A stretch of 64,000 nt of DNA from Aromatoleum tolulyticum (GTDB lineage: Bacteria > Pseudomonadota > Gammaproteobacteria > Burkholderiales > Rhodocyclaceae). The translations under genes were made by a program, and so were the position numbers. Positions 27,829-37,314 of this stretch are shown here, piece after piece. Where the stretch lies: contig NZ_FTMD01000008.1 in NCBI RefSeq assembly GCF_900156155.1, forward strand, positions 62,001 through 126,000. The letters are read 5' to 3'. Within the stretch, counting starts at the first letter, position 1, and each line of letters opens with the position of its first letter. The notes under the pieces were generated by a model. It was not told the DNA's origin, searched no databases, and saw only the letters and a list, made by a program, of their open reading frames with translations.

Positions 27829-28716
27829 TCAATCGGGGCTGCGGCCTCCGGGGGCCGCGCCGGCGGGAAGCGCTTGCGGCGCCGGGCGCGAGGCGACCGA
27901 CACGGCCGCGCCGCTGGCGATGATCAGTACGACGGCGATCCATGCGTCGAGCGGGAGGATTTCGTCCCACAGCAGGACGCCGAAAAGGCTCGAGAAGATC
28001 ACCGTAGTGTAGGCCAGATTGGCCGCGACGATGGTCTTGCCGAAGCGATAGGCACGGGTCATCGCGAGCTGGGCCAGTGCGCCGAACAGGCCGACGCCCG
28101 CGAGCGCCGCGCCGCCCTGCAGGTCGATGGCGCTCAGCTCGCCGGACAGCGCCCACGGGATGCCGAGCAGGGTCGTGATCGCCGAGAACCACAGCACCGT
28201 CCGCGCCTCGGGCTCCCCGGCGCGGCCGAGTTCGCGCACGTTGATGTAGGCCAGGCTCGCGACGAGGCCGGAGCCGAGGCCGGCGCAGGCGCCCAGCCAC
28301 TGTGCGGCCTGCAGCGTCGGCTTGAGCAGCAGGATGACGCCGACGAAACCCAGTGCGACCGACGCGATCACCGGGCCGCGCAGGCGCTCGCGGAACCATA
28401 GGGCGAGCAGCAGAGCGACGAAGATCGGCGACGTGTAATTGAGCGTAACGGCCGTCGCCAGCGGCAGGGCGCTGATCGCGTAGAAGTAGCACATCAGCGC
28501 CGCACAGCCGGACAGTGCGCGGGTGATCTGCAGCCGCCAGTGCGGCGTGTGCAGCGGCACGCCCTGGATGCGCGCGATGAGCGCGACGACCAGCAGGCCG
28601 ACGAAACCGCGGTAGAACACGAGTTCCCCGGTGGAGAACGTGCCGGCGCCGAGCTTGACGCACACCCCCATGCAGGCGAAGAGGAGGCTGGCGACGATCA
28701 TCCAGAGGGATTGCAT
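27829..28716 (-). CDS. EamA/RhaT-family membrane transporter (DMT superfamily)
   Basis: A 295-residue inner-membrane protein with ten predicted helices formed by two EamA repeats. The first opens with [21 protein letters not shown] and contains [11 protein letters not shown]. The second ends with [21 protein letters not shown], the typical repeat-2 signature. Such proteins export amino acids, nucleotides or other metabolites; the substrate cannot be told. The ATG at 28716 is chosen because the frame upstream of it is antisense-like. It is divergent from glpK. Confidence 0.88.
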   Translation of the reverse strand: MQSLWMIVASLLFACMGVCVKLGAGTFSTGELVFYRGFVGLLVVALIARIQGVPLHTPHWRLQITRALSGCAALMCYFYAISALPLATAVTLNYTSPIFVALLLALWFRERLRGPVIASVALGFVGVILLLKPTLQAAQWLGACAGLGSGLVASLAYINVRELGRAGEPEARTVLWFSAITTLLGIPWALSGELSAIDLQGGAALAGVGLFGALAQLAMTRAYRFGKTIVAANLAYTTVIFSSLFGVLLWDEILPLDAWIAVVLIIASGAAVSVASRPAPQALPAGAAPGGRSPD

Positions 28717-28847
28717 GGCGGCTTGTTGCAGTGCAGCGAAAAGCGGTATTGAACCACATGCGGGCCGGGTGCGCGAGCGCGGGGAGGGATGGTCACGCGC
28801 GCAACGCCGCGGTAGGCTTGCGTCATCGCGGTCTTTGCGGGGGTGGC

Positions 28848-30338
28848 ATGAGCTGGCTGCTGGCGCTGGATCAGGGGACGACGAGTTCGCGGGCAATGGT
28901 GTTCGATGGCGACGGGCGCGTGCGCGGCGTGGCGCAGAAGGCCTTCGCCCAGTCCTTTCCGCAGCCGGGCTGGGTCGAGCACGATCCGGACGAGATCCTG
29001 ACGTCGCAACTGGACTGTGCGCGTGCCGCACTCGCCGACGCCGGGATCGGCACGCGTGATCTGGCGGCTCTCGGCATCACGAACCAGCGCGAGACGACCA
29101 TCCTGTGGGAGCGCTCGAGCGGCCGGGCGCTCGCGCCCGCGATCGTGTGGCAGGACCGCCGCACCGCCGCCGAGTGCGACCGACTGCGCGCCGCAGGGCA
29201 TGCCGAGCGGATCCGTGAGCGTACCGGCCTGGAGCTCGATGCCTACTTCTCGGCGACCAAGCTCGCCTGGCTGCTGGGCAATGTGCCGGGTGCGCGCAGG
29301 CGGGCGGAAGCCGGCGAACTGGCCTTCGGCACCGTCGACAGCTGGCTGGTGTGGCACCTGAGTGGCGGCGCACTGCACGTGACCGACCCGGGCAACGCCG
29401 CACGCACGATGCTGTTCAACATCCACAGCAGTGACTGGGACGACGAACTCCTCGCCCTGTTCGACATTCCGCGCGCGCTGTTGCCACAAATTGTCGACAG
29501 CAGCGGCGTGTGCGGCACGACGCGTGCCGAGGTGCTCGGCGCTGCTGTACCCATCGCAGGCATCGCCGGCGACCAGCAGGCCGCAACCTTCGGCCAGGCC
29601 TGCTTCACGCCCGGCATGGCGAAGAACACCTACGGGACCGGCTGCTTCCTGCTCATGAACACCGGCGACGCCATCGTCGCCTCGACCAACCGCCTGCTGA
29701 CGACCGTCGGCTGGCGTGCCGGCGGGCGGACCAGCTATGCGCTGGAAGGCAGCATCTTCATGGGCGGGGCGATCGTGCAATGGCTGCGCGACGGCCTCGG
29801 ACTGATCCGGCATTCGGGCGAGATCGAGGCGCTCGCCGCGAGCGTTCCGGACAGCGGCGGCGTCGTGCTGGTCCCGGCCTTCACCGGGCTGGGCGCGCCG
29901 TACTGGGACGCGTACGCGCGCGGTGCCCTGTTCGGCCTGACGCGCGGCACCGGCGCCGCCCATATCGCGCGCGCGGCGCTGGAGGCGATCGCGCTGCAGA
30001 CGGTGGATCTGGTCGCGGCGATGGATCGCGACGGGGCCGGGCCGCTGACGGAACTGCGCGTCGACGGCGGCGCGGCGGCGAACGACCTGCTGATGCAGAT
30101 GCAGGCCGATCTGCTCGGCGTACCCGTCGTGCGTCCGCAGATGCTGGAGACGACGGCGCTGGGAGCGGCCTATCTTGCCGGTCTGGGCGTCGGCGTGTGG
30201 TCGGGTGCGGACGAGGTCGCGGCGCATTGGCGCGCGGAGCGGCGTTTCGAGCCGGCGATGGACGCGGGGCGGCGCGAGGCGCTGATCGCTCGCTGGCATC
30301 GGGCCGTCGAGCGCTCGCGCGGCTGGGCCGAAGCGTGA
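28848..30338 (+). CDS. glpK: Glycerol kinase
   Basis: Phosphorylates glycerol to sn-glycerol-3-phosphate with ATP. The 496-residue FGGY-family protein (E. coli 502) has [16 protein letters not shown] at the start, the [13 protein letters not shown] phosphate loop, the [14 protein letters not shown] block, the [11 protein letters not shown] adenosine motif and [26 protein letters not shown] at the C-terminal end. A G-rich Shine-Dalgarno precedes the ATG. Its stop overlaps the glpD GTG start (GTGA), so the two are one transcript. No glpF facilitator or glpR regulator is next to them. Confidence 0.97.
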   Translation: MSWLLALDQGTTSSRAMVFDGDGRVRGVAQKAFAQSFPQPGWVEHDPDEILTSQLDCARAALADAGIGTRDLAALGITNQRETTILWERSSGRALAPAIVWQDRRTAAECDRLRAAGHAERIRERTGLELDAYFSATKLAWLLGNVPGARRRAEAGELAFGTVDSWLVWHLSGGALHVTDPGNAARTMLFNIHSSDWDDELLALFDIPRALLPQIVDSSGVCGTTRAEVLGAAVPIAGIAGDQQAATFGQACFTPGMAKNTYGTGCFLLMNTGDAIVASTNRLLTTVGWRAGGRTSYALEGSIFMGGAIVQWLRDGLGLIRHSGEIEALAASVPDSGGVVLVPAFTGLGAPYWDAYARGALFGLTRGTGAAHIARAALEAIALQTVDLVAAMDRDGAGPLTELRVDGGAAANDLLMQMQADLLGVPVVRPQMLETTALGAAYLAGLGVGVWSGADEVAAHWRAERRFEPAMDAGRREALIARWHRAVERSRGWAEA

Positions 30339-31912
30339 GCGTGACAGCGGGCAGGGACGCGGCGGGCCGGCTCGATCGGGCGTCGCTGCTCGCCCGATTG
30401 CGCGCGACCGATGTGTGGGACGTCGTCGTGATCGGCGGCGGTGCGACGGGGCTGGGCTGCGCGGTCGATGCGAGCTCGCGCGGTCACCGCACGCTGCTGC
30501 TCGAGGCCCACGACTTCGCGAAAGGGACCAGTTCGCGTGCGACCAAACTGATCCACGGCGGCGTGCGCTACCTCGCGCAGGGCAATCTCCCGCTCGTGCA
30601 TGAGGCCCTTGCCGAGCGCTCGCGTCTGCTCGCGAACGCGCCGCATCTGGTGCGCAAGTTGCGCTTCATTGTGCCCGCCTATCACTGGCTGGATATTCCC
30701 AAGTTCGGTGCCGGCCTCGCGTTCTACGACCTGCTCTCGGGCATGCACGGCATCGGCCACAGCCGCGTGCTCGATGCCGCGAGCACCGTCGTCGCCCTGC
30801 CGACGCTCAGGCCCGGCGGCCTGCGCGGAGGCATCGCCTACTGGGACGCCCAGTTCGACGACGCGCGCCTTGCGCTGGCCCTGATGCGCACGCACGTCGA
30901 CCTGGGCGGGCTCGCGCTCAACTATCTTGCCGTCGACGGCCTGGTCGTCGAGGACGGACAGGTGAACGGCGTCCTTGCGCACGACGCCGAGACCGGCGAG
31001 ACATTCCGCATCGCCGCGGGTGTCGTCGTCAACGCCACCGGGGTGTGGGCCGATGCCATCCGCCGCGCGGAGCTTCCGCAGGTGCGTCCCTTGCTGAAAC
31101 CCAGCCAGGGCGTGCATGTCGTGGTGGATGCGGAATTCCTGCCCGGACGCGATGCGCTGCTGGTGCCGCAAACCGCCGACGGCCGCGTCCTGTTCGTGAT
31201 TCCGTGGCAGGGGCGGGTGCTGATCGGCACCACGGATTCGCCAAGGCGGGATCTCCCGCTGGAACCGCAGCCGCTCGCGGGCGAGATCGATTTCATCCTC
31301 GACGCCGTTGCGCCCTATCTCGTGCGGCCGCCCTCGCGCGCGGACATCCGCAGCGTCTTCGTCGGCCTGCGTCCGCTGATCGGCGCGGGGGACCGTTCCG
31401 CCACCCGTAGCCTGTCGCGCGAGCACTGCATCGAGGTGTCGCCGGGCGGACTGGTGACGATTACCGGCGGGAAATGGACGACCTACCGCCGCATGGCCGA
31501 GGAAACCGTCGATACCGCGCAGTCGGTTGCCGGCCTGTCGCGCCGTCCGTGCGTCACCGCCGAGCTGCGTCTGCACGGCGCGGAGGCGGGGCCCTCATCC
31601 GATCCCTACGGTTCGGCGCGCGCCGCCGTGGACGCGTTGCCCGGCGCCGGACGCCCCGTGCATGCGGGCTTGCGCCTGACCGAAGCCGAAGTGCGCTACG
31701 CTGCGCGCTGCGAGCTCGCCCGCGGCGTGGAGGACGTGCTGGCGCGTCGGCACCGGGCGCTGTTCCTCGATGCCGCCGGAGCGGCCGCCGCCGCGCCGCA
31801 GGTCGCGCGCCTGCTGGCGGAGGAGTTGGGAAAGGATGCGGCCTGGTGCGAGGCCGAGGTGGGGCGTTTCGGCGCACTCGCCCGGCAATACGCCCGGCCC
31901 GAAGAAGAATAA
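30335..31912 (+). CDS. glpD: Aerobic glycerol-3-phosphate dehydrogenase
   Basis: Membrane-associated FAD enzyme that oxidises glycerol-3-phosphate to dihydroxyacetone phosphate and passes electrons to the quinone pool. The 525-residue protein has the dinucleotide-binding [19 protein letters not shown] near residue 28, the [17 protein letters not shown] block, and [19 protein letters not shown], then the C-terminal [15 protein letters not shown]. The start is the GTG at 30335 overlapping the glpK stop; a second in-frame GTG lies 6 bases on. The open frame extends far upstream through glpK but that part is antisense-like filler. Confidence 0.96.
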   Translation: MSVTAGRDAAGRLDRASLLARLRATDVWDVVVIGGGATGLGCAVDASSRGHRTLLLEAHDFAKGTSSRATKLIHGGVRYLAQGNLPLVHEALAERSRLLANAPHLVRKLRFIVPAYHWLDIPKFGAGLAFYDLLSGMHGIGHSRVLDAASTVVALPTLRPGGLRGGIAYWDAQFDDARLALALMRTHVDLGGLALNYLAVDGLVVEDGQVNGVLAHDAETGETFRIAAGVVVNATGVWADAIRRAELPQVRPLLKPSQGVHVVVDAEFLPGRDALLVPQTADGRVLFVIPWQGRVLIGTTDSPRRDLPLEPQPLAGEIDFILDAVAPYLVRPPSRADIRSVFVGLRPLIGAGDRSATRSLSREHCIEVSPGGLVTITGGKWTTYRRMAEETVDTAQSVAGLSRRPCVTAELRLHGAEAGPSSDPYGSARAAVDALPGAGRPVHAGLRLTEAEVRYAARCELARGVEDVLARRHRALFLDAAGAAAAAPQVARLLAEELGKDAAWCEAEVGRFGALARQYARPEEE

Positions 31913-31972
31913 GAAGGGAAGGTCGCGCGGCGCGCTGGGCGCCCGTGCGGCTTTCCCGTCGAGGAGACCCGT

Positions 31973-32812
31973 GTGACGTCCTTGCGTGTCGCATCGCTGA
32001 CCCTGGTCACGATGATTGCCTTCGCGGCCAATTCCGTGCTGTGCCGCCTGGCGCTCCAGCACACCGCCATCGATCCGGCGAGCTTCACCGTGATCCGCCT
32101 CGTGTCCGGTGCGGTGATGCTCGTCATCCTGCTGCAGTGGCGACGCCAGCGTCCGGGCAAGGCGGGCAACTGGGGATCGGCCCTGGCCCTGTTCGCCTAC
32201 GCGGCGGGATTTTCCTTCGCCTACGTGTCCTTGCCGACCGGCGTGGGGGCCCTGCTGCTGTTCGCGGCGGTGCAGGCGACCATGATCCTGACCGGAATCG
32301 CGCGCGGGGAGCGCCTGCGCGCGCAGCAGACGGCCGGCTTGCTGCTCGCATTCGGCGGGCTGGTGTACCTGCTGCTGCCCGGACTGAGCGCACCGCCGCT
32401 CGGCGGGGCGCTGCTGATGATAGGCGCGGGCATCGCGTGGGGCGTGTATTCGTTGCGTGGCCGCAAGGTTTCCGACGCACTGGCGGCAACCGGCGGCAAC
32501 TTCCTGCGCACGGTGCCGATGGCGCTTGCGCTCGGCATCCTCGGCACCGGCGACGTTCGCGTCGATCCGGCCGGTGCGCTCTACGCGGTGCTTTCCGGGG
32601 CGCTGGCCTCGGGGGCCGGCTATGCCGTGTGGTACGCGGCGCTGCGCGGCCTGACCGCCACGACTGCCGCGACCGTCCAGCTCAGCGTGCCGGTGATCGC
32701 GGCGGTGGGCGGGGTGCTGTTCCTCGGCGAGGCGCTGACCCTGCGCCTCGTCGTTTCGTCGATCGCGATCCTCGGCGGCGTCGCCATCGTGCTGCTCAAG
32801 CGCCGCGCCTGA
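31973..32812 (+). CDS. EamA-family transporter (DMT superfamily), second copy
   Basis: A 279-residue membrane protein with two EamA repeats and about ten helices. Repeat 1 has MIAFAANSVLCRLALQ followed by ASFTVIRLVSGAV; repeat 2 ends with QLSVPVIAAVGGVLFLGEALTLR, the typical E/G-rich boundary. It is not closely similar to the EamA protein at 27.8-28.7 kb. It starts at GTG 31973 with GAGGAG 7 bases before it. It lies 60 bases after glpD on the same strand and may be co-transcribed, but its substrate is unknown. Confidence 0.88.
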   Translation: MTSLRVASLTLVTMIAFAANSVLCRLALQHTAIDPASFTVIRLVSGAVMLVILLQWRRQRPGKAGNWGSALALFAYAAGFSFAYVSLPTGVGALLLFAAVQATMILTGIARGERLRAQQTAGLLLAFGGLVYLLLPGLSAPPLGGALLMIGAGIAWGVYSLRGRKVSDALAATGGNFLRTVPMALALGILGTGDVRVDPAGALYAVLSGALASGAGYAVWYAALRGLTATTAATVQLSVPVIAAVGGVLFLGEALTLRLVVSSIAILGGVAIVLLKRRA

Positions 32813-32822
32813 TCGGCGCCGT

Positions 32823-33176
32823 TCAGCGTGCCGGGCCGCAGCTGATGCGCTCGGCCGAATACACGGTCACGCTGGCGACCGTCCGCGCGAATCGCCGTGT
32901 GCCGCTCTCGATCCGCGTGAGGAAACGCTGCAGAGCGCTGGCGGGGGGCGGTTCGAGTCGGATGCGGGAGTCGCGGTCGGCCTCGATGACCATCCGGCCA
33001 TCGCCCGGTACACGGAAACGGTCGCCTGCGCCGAGCCACTTGTCCTGTGAGTATCCCTCAAGTGTCAGCCACGCGTGGCCGCTTTCCAGACTCACTTCCC
33101 AGTCGCTCGCATCATTGATCGAGAGGATTCCGCCTGCTTGCAGATTCCATTCCGGGCGCGCATATTTCGCTTCCAT
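32823..33176 (-). CDS. DUF2917 domain protein
   Basis: A 117-residue protein of the DUF2917 type. The core is a short beta-rich segment: GGILSINDASDWEVSLESGHAWLTLEG, then DKWLGAGDRFRVPGDGRMVIEADRDSRIRL (W and D residues conserved in this family). The shape suggests a small cupin-like or RmlC-like sheet. No function is established. The start at ATG 33176 has a strong AGGAGG upstream; the open frame before it is intergenic. It is divergent from, and probably controlled by, the LysR gene 109 bases away, a pairing common in betaproteobacteria. Confidence 0.75.
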   Translation of the reverse strand: MEAKYARPEWNLQAGGILSINDASDWEVSLESGHAWLTLEGYSQDKWLGAGDRFRVPGDGRMVIEADRDSRIRLEPPPASALQRFLTRIESGTRRFARTVASVTVYSAERISCGPAR

Positions 33177-33267
33177 GATGCCTCCTGATGCTCCGGTCGA
33201 ACAACCGTCGTGGGAGCCATTGTCATCGCGAACGGCGATCGTGAAAATCGATCTTTTCTGGCATATT

Positions 33268-33284
33268 TGTGAATAGAGCTCACA
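33268..33284. promoter_or_regulatory. Palindrome overlapping the LysR start region
   Basis: TGTGA and TCACA, a perfect 5-bp inverted repeat with a 7-base spacer, ends one base before the LysR ATG. A second inverted pair, GAAAA-N6-TTTTC, lies at 33243-33258. Both fall in the 109-base divergent gap between the DUF2917 and LysR genes and are candidate autoregulatory sites. Neither has been tested. Confidence 0.4.
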
Positions 33285-33285
33285 T

Positions 33286-34296
33286 ATGGAACGTCCCGGT
33301 AAGCTGCCGCCGCTGCCGGCGCTACGCGCCTTCGAGGCCGCGGCTCGCCTGTCGAGCGTCTCGCGCGCGGCCGAGGAACTGTTCGTCACGCACGGTGCGG
33401 TCAGCCACCAGATCCGCACGCTCGAGGAGCATCTCGGCTTTCCGCTCTTCCAGCGTCAGGGCCGGGCGGTCGTGCTGACGCCGGCCGGCGAAGAACTCCT
33501 GCAGGCCGCAAACGGCGCCCTGCGGCAGATTGCCGATAGTGTGGCGAGTCTCAGGCGGCGCTCCAATCCGAACCGCCTGTCGATCAGCGTCATGCCGTCC
33601 TTCGCCAGCCGCTGGCTCACGCCGCGCATCGGCGCCTTCATCGACGCCCACCCGTCGGCGGAAGTGAATATCACCGCGACCGGCGCCCTCACGGATTTCA
33701 GCCGCGACGGCATGGACCTGAGCATCCGCTGGGGCCCGGGCGGCTATACGGGAGTCAGGAGCGAGCTGCTGATGGACGACGTCCTGTTCCCGGTCGTGAG
33801 CCCCGCCCTGTGTGTCGGGCACCCGCTGCGCATCCCGGCGGACCTCGCCGGGCTGCCGCTGCTGCGCTCGGAAGGGGAGGACTGGGCACCCTGGTTTTGC
33901 GCCGCGGGACTCGACTGGCCCGAACCGGCCAGCGGCCTGATGCTGTCCGATTCCGCCCTGGTGCTTCAGGCTGCGCTGGAAGGCCGTGGGGTCGCGCTCG
34001 CCCGCCGCAGCCTGGCCGCCTCGGCGCTGCGTGCGGGAAAACTGCTGCGCCCGTTCGACATCGCGATCGAGGCGCGACACGCACCGGAAGGGCTCTGCGC
34101 GATCGACTTTCCACCCGATCTGCCGTTCGCGCAGCGCCCGCTGTGGCGCTACTGGATCGTGCTGCCCGAACGGACGCCCGATACACCGCTGCTCGCGGCG
34201 TTTCTCGAGTGGCTGCGGGCCGAAGTGGCGACCGATCTTGCTGCACCGCTGGTGCCGCTGCCGACGGGGCGCGGGAGCTTTGCCGCCCTGCTGTGA
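33286..34296 (+). CDS. LysR-family transcriptional regulator, GcvA-like
   Basis: A 336-residue regulator. The N-terminal winged helix (about residues 8-66) reads LPALRAFEAAARLSSVSRAA, with the recognition helix in THGAVSHQIRTLEEHLG. The effector domain follows with the GcvA-subgroup features LSISVMPSFASRWLTPRI and RDGMDLSIRWG, then VSPALCVGHPL. The subgroup includes glycine-cleavage activator and several local regulators of divergent genes. The divergent DUF2917 gene is the likely target. The C-terminus is somewhat longer than usual, with a proline-rich end. Confidence 0.9.
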   Translation: MERPGKLPPLPALRAFEAAARLSSVSRAAEELFVTHGAVSHQIRTLEEHLGFPLFQRQGRAVVLTPAGEELLQAANGALRQIADSVASLRRRSNPNRLSISVMPSFASRWLTPRIGAFIDAHPSAEVNITATGALTDFSRDGMDLSIRWGPGGYTGVRSELLMDDVLFPVVSPALCVGHPLRIPADLAGLPLLRSEGEDWAPWFCAAGLDWPEPASGLMLSDSALVLQAALEGRGVALARRSLAASALRAGKLLRPFDIAIEARHAPEGLCAIDFPPDLPFAQRPLWRYWIVLPERTPDTPLLAAFLEWLRAEVATDLAAPLVPLPTGRGSFAALL

Positions 34297-34305
34297 TCCC
34301 TCTGT

Positions 34306-35658
34306 TCAGGCGGCCGTCGTGCCGCTGCCGGCCGCACTGCGCGCCAGGGTGACGACGGCCTCGAGCCCGCCCTCGGGGCGGTTCACCAGCCTTACCTCGC
34401 CTCCCTGCGCCCGCAGCAGGTTGCGTGCGATCGCCAATCCGAGGCCGGTGCCGCCCGTTTCCCGGTTGCGCGAGGACTCCACGCGATAAAACGGTTCGAA
34501 TACCTTGTCGAGTTCTTCCGGCTGCAGGCCCGGGCCATCATCGCGGATGTGCAGTTCGCAGACCGCGGGCAGGGTGCGTAGGGCGATGCGCACGCATCCT
34601 CCGAACTTGTGCCCGTTCTCGATCAGGTTCCACAGCGCGCGCCGCAAACCGCCGACTTGCCCGCGGCAGGGCGGCACCGGGTCGCCCTCGATCTCGACGT
34701 CCCAGCCCATGTCCTGGGCGTCGTCGCGCAATGCCGCGACCAGGGCGTTCAGGTCGATCGCCTGCTTTGGCGCGCTCGCATCCAGACTGCGCGCGTAGTC
34801 CAGCCCTTCCTTCGCCAGTGCCTGCATCGCGTCGAGGTCGCTCTGGAACTTCGCACGCAGGGTCTCGTCGTCGATGAGTTCGGCACGCAGGCGCAGGCGC
34901 GTGATCGGGGTCTGCAGGTCGTGCGAGATCGCTGCCAGGATGCGCGTGCGTTCGTCCACGTGCTGCAGGATGCGTTGCTGCATGCGGTTGAAGGCGTGCG
35001 CTGCCTGCGCGGCTTCGGCGGGCCCGTCGGTGGCGAGCGGCGGGCGGTTGGGATCCTCGCCCAGTGCGTCGGCGGCGGCCGCGAGGCGCGTGATCGGGCG
35101 CGTCGCGATGCGCACGGCGAACCAGGTGAGCAGGGTCACGCCGACGAGCAGCGCCAGCAGTGAGGTCACGAGGCTGCCGGGCGGAAGGGGCGGCGGCCGC
35201 ATGCCGAACATCGGGCCGGGCATGCGGATCAGCAGTGGGGTATCGTCGCGCAGACTCAGGGCGACGAAGAACTGGGCGCGGTGCGGATGCTCTTCGTCCG
35301 GCCTCGTCCGGACCAGCACTTCGACGCTGCGGTCCGGCAGCGCCTCGCGGATTGCCGCGGCAAGCGGTGCCGATGCGGTACTTGCGGCCGCGTCAGGGGG
35401 CGGAGGCACAAGCGCGAAGCGCAGGCGGCGGCGTCCGACCGCATCGATCCACTCTTCTCGTTGCCCCGCGGGCAGGTGTTCCAGCACATCGACAGCCGCC
35501 GCGATTTCGCGCGCGACGCCCTCGAACAGGACTTCGCGCGCATAGCGGTCGCGTTCGCTGAGGAACAGCGCCAGACTCACCGCGAGCACCACCACCATCC
35601 CGCCCAGCCAGATCAGCATCAGCCGGGCGAACAGCGTGCGGGTCCAGCGGGTTTTCAT
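34306..35658 (-). CDS. Sensor histidine kinase, EnvZ-like
   Basis: A 450-residue inner-membrane kinase. TM1 spans about residues 13-33 and TM2 about 162-183, with a periplasmic sensor of about 130 residues between. HAMP follows (ATRPITRLAAAADALG), then the dimerisation H-box AAISHDLQTPITRLRLRAE with phosphorylatable H246. The ATP-binding part includes LWNLIENGHKFG, IRDDGPGL and GGTGLGLAIARN. The sensor has Pro-rich stretches at both ends (VPPPPDA, RPPPLPPG). It overlaps the response-regulator gene by an ATGA. Divergence from a Spy-like gene suggests an envelope-stress or metal signal. Confidence 0.93.
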   Translation of the reverse strand: MKTRWTRTLFARLMLIWLGGMVVVLAVSLALFLSERDRYAREVLFEGVAREIAAAVDVLEHLPAGQREEWIDAVGRRRLRFALVPPPPDAAASTASAPLAAAIREALPDRSVEVLVRTRPDEEHPHRAQFFVALSLRDDTPLLIRMPGPMFGMRPPPLPPGSLVTSLLALLVGVTLLTWFAVRIATRPITRLAAAADALGEDPNRPPLATDGPAEAAQAAHAFNRMQQRILQHVDERTRILAAISHDLQTPITRLRLRAELIDDETLRAKFQSDLDAMQALAKEGLDYARSLDASAPKQAIDLNALVAALRDDAQDMGWDVEIEGDPVPPCRGQVGGLRRALWNLIENGHKFGGCVRIALRTLPAVCELHIRDDGPGLQPEELDKVFEPFYRVESSRNRETGGTGLGLAIARNLLRAQGGEVRLVNRPEGGLEAVVTLARSAAGSGTTAA

Positions 35659-36416
35659 GAGGCCTCGTCATCGGGCGCGACCGGCGTCACCGCGCAGGCG
35701 AGCACGTAGCCCTCGTTGCGCACGGTCTTGATGATCTCCGGCTCGCGCGCATTGTCGCCGAGGCGCTGGCGCAGCCTGCTCACGAGCAGGTCGATCGAAC
35801 GATCGAAGACGTCAGCCTCGCGGCCCTGGGTCAGTTCCATCAGCTGATCGCGATTCAGTACCCGCTGCGGATGCGACAGGAACACCGACAGGAGCCTGTA
35901 TTCGGCGCCGGACAAGGGGACGATCGTGCCGTCGGGGCCGACGAGGTGGCGACCCACGGTATTCAGGCGCCAGTGTGCAAAGCCCAGTTCGCTCGCGTGC
36001 TGCACCGGCGCAGCATCGAGATTGGGCGGCAGCGCGCGTGCGCGGCGCAGGATCGCGCGGATGCGCGCGAGCAGTTCGCGCGGGACGAACGGCTTCGGCA
36101 GGTAGTCGTCCGCCCCCATCTCCAGCCCGAGGATGCGGTCCATGTCCTCCCCTCGTGCGGTCAGCATCAGGACCGGCGTGTTCACGTGCGGGCCGGCCGC
36201 GCGCAGGTTGCGGCACAGGGTCAGGCCGTCCTCCCCGGGCAGCATCAGGTCGAGCACGATCAGGTCAACGCGGTGACGGTCCAGCGCCGTCTTCATCTCA
36301 CGGCCGTCTGCGGCGGTCGTGCAGCGTAGTCCCTGCTTCTCGAGGTAGTCGGCAAGCAGCGTGCGGATCTCGCGGTCGTCGTCGACGATCAGGATGTGGT
36401 CGGGTGCGTTCGTCAT
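35655..36416 (-). CDS. OmpR/PhoB-family response regulator
   Basis: A 253-residue two-domain regulator. The receiver has ILIVDDDREIR, phosphoacceptor D56 in LIVLDLMLPGEDG, and the switch and Lys positions VLMLTARGE and ADDYLPKPFVPREL. A winged-helix domain follows (LSGAEYRLLSVFLSHPQRVLNRDQL, then DVFDRSIDLLVSRLRQRL and VRNEGYVLA). I choose ATG 36416; an ATG two codons upstream is equally possible, as neither has a clear ribosome binding site. It is first in a two-gene operon with its kinase and divergent from the spy-like gene. Confidence 0.93.
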   Translation of the reverse strand: MTNAPDHILIVDDDREIRTLLADYLEKQGLRCTTAADGREMKTALDRHRVDLIVLDLMLPGEDGLTLCRNLRAAGPHVNTPVLMLTARGEDMDRILGLEMGADDYLPKPFVPRELLARIRAILRRARALPPNLDAAPVQHASELGFAHWRLNTVGRHLVGPDGTIVPLSGAEYRLLSVFLSHPQRVLNRDQLMELTQGREADVFDRSIDLLVSRLRQRLGDNAREPEIIKTVRNEGYVLACAVTPVAPDDEAS

Positions 36417-36642
36417 GATCATTGAATCACTACGGCAGGGCGGCAAGGGCTGTGCGGATGGTCGGGTCGATCGAATCTTACGGCCCCGAGGCCGCCGGTT
36501 TGTATCCCAGAGTATCGCCCACGGCGCGCGAAACAGGACCATTCAATCCGGCTCCCCGCGGACAAATGGTGCATACACGGCAGTGTTCAAATGACTCTGC
36601 CGCCCGGGAAGGGCGAACCCGATCACCAACCGGAGCAGGAAG

Positions 36643-37206
36643 ATGAAAAACTGGATGAAAAATTCACTCGCTGCCGCACTCGTCGCGACGATCGGCATGG
36701 GAGCCAGCGGGGCGTTTGCGGCACCGTGGGGCGACTGCGACGGCGCGCACGGCGGAATGCACCGGATGCACCGCATGGATCCGGCCGCGATGTCCGAGCA
36801 CATGACCCGGCGCCTTGCGACGCTGCAGACGGCGCTTTCCCTCAAGCCGGAACAGGCCGTGGCATGGGAGCAGTTAAAGAGCGTGATGCAGGACAAGGCG
36901 CACAGGATGTCCGAACACATGCAGGCGATGCGCTCGCAGGAGCGCCCGAAGACTGCGCTCGAACGCATGGAGCGCATGGAATCCTTCGCGAAGGAGCGTC
37001 TGGCGTCGATGCAGGACGTGCGCAAGGCCACCGAAGCGCTGTATGCCGGACTCGATGCGACGCAGAAGAAGACCTTCGACGAACAGTTCCCGATGTTCGG
37101 GCCGCGCGGAATGGGGCGAGGCGGGAAAGGCAGTCGTATGGGGCCGGGCCGGATGGGCCCGGGGGCGGACATGGCGCCCCAAGGCGGTCCCGGCAGCGCG
37201 AGCTGA
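36643..37206 (+). CDS. Spy/CpxP-family periplasmic protein, Met- and His-rich
   Basis: A 187-residue exported protein with a Sec signal peptide ending in GAFA-AP (about residue 26). The mature part begins with a Met/His-rich segment (GGMHRMHRMDPAAMSEHM). An LTxxQ-type helical region follows: LSLKPEQAVAWEQLK, and later LDATQKKTFDEQF, which are the two family repeats. The C-terminus is Gly/Met/Pro-rich. CpxP and Spy proteins act as periplasmic chaperones and CpxP restrains its sensor kinase. The gene is divergent from the adjacent two-component system, so it is a likely target and feedback partner. The Met/His clusters suggest copper or other metal binding. Confidence 0.82.
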   Translation: MKNWMKNSLAAALVATIGMGASGAFAAPWGDCDGAHGGMHRMHRMDPAAMSEHMTRRLATLQTALSLKPEQAVAWEQLKSVMQDKAHRMSEHMQAMRSQERPKTALERMERMESFAKERLASMQDVRKATEALYAGLDATQKKTFDEQFPMFGPRGMGRGGKGSRMGPGRMGPGADMAPQGGPGSAS

Positions 37207-37245
37207 GCAAGGACGATTCGCGCGCCGGTGCAGCGCGAAAAGAAA

Positions 37246-37270
37246 AAGCCGCGCCTTGTGGGCGCGGCTT
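37246..37270 (-). terminator. Terminator of aceA
   Basis: AAGCCGCGCC and GGCGCGGCTT form a 10-bp perfect stem around a 5-base loop. On the minus strand it is followed by TTTTTCTTTTC, so it ends aceA. It could also stop the convergent spy-like transcript. Confidence 0.85.
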
Positions 37271-37314
37271 CCAGCGTTGGCGGGCCTGATGGCGGCCCGC
37301 CTATGCCCCTTTGA

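Noticed and set aside
33268-33284. TGTGA...TCACA read as a CRP binding site
   Set aside because: The spacer is 7 bases, not the 6 of a CRP site, and its position next to a LysR ATG fits autoregulation better.
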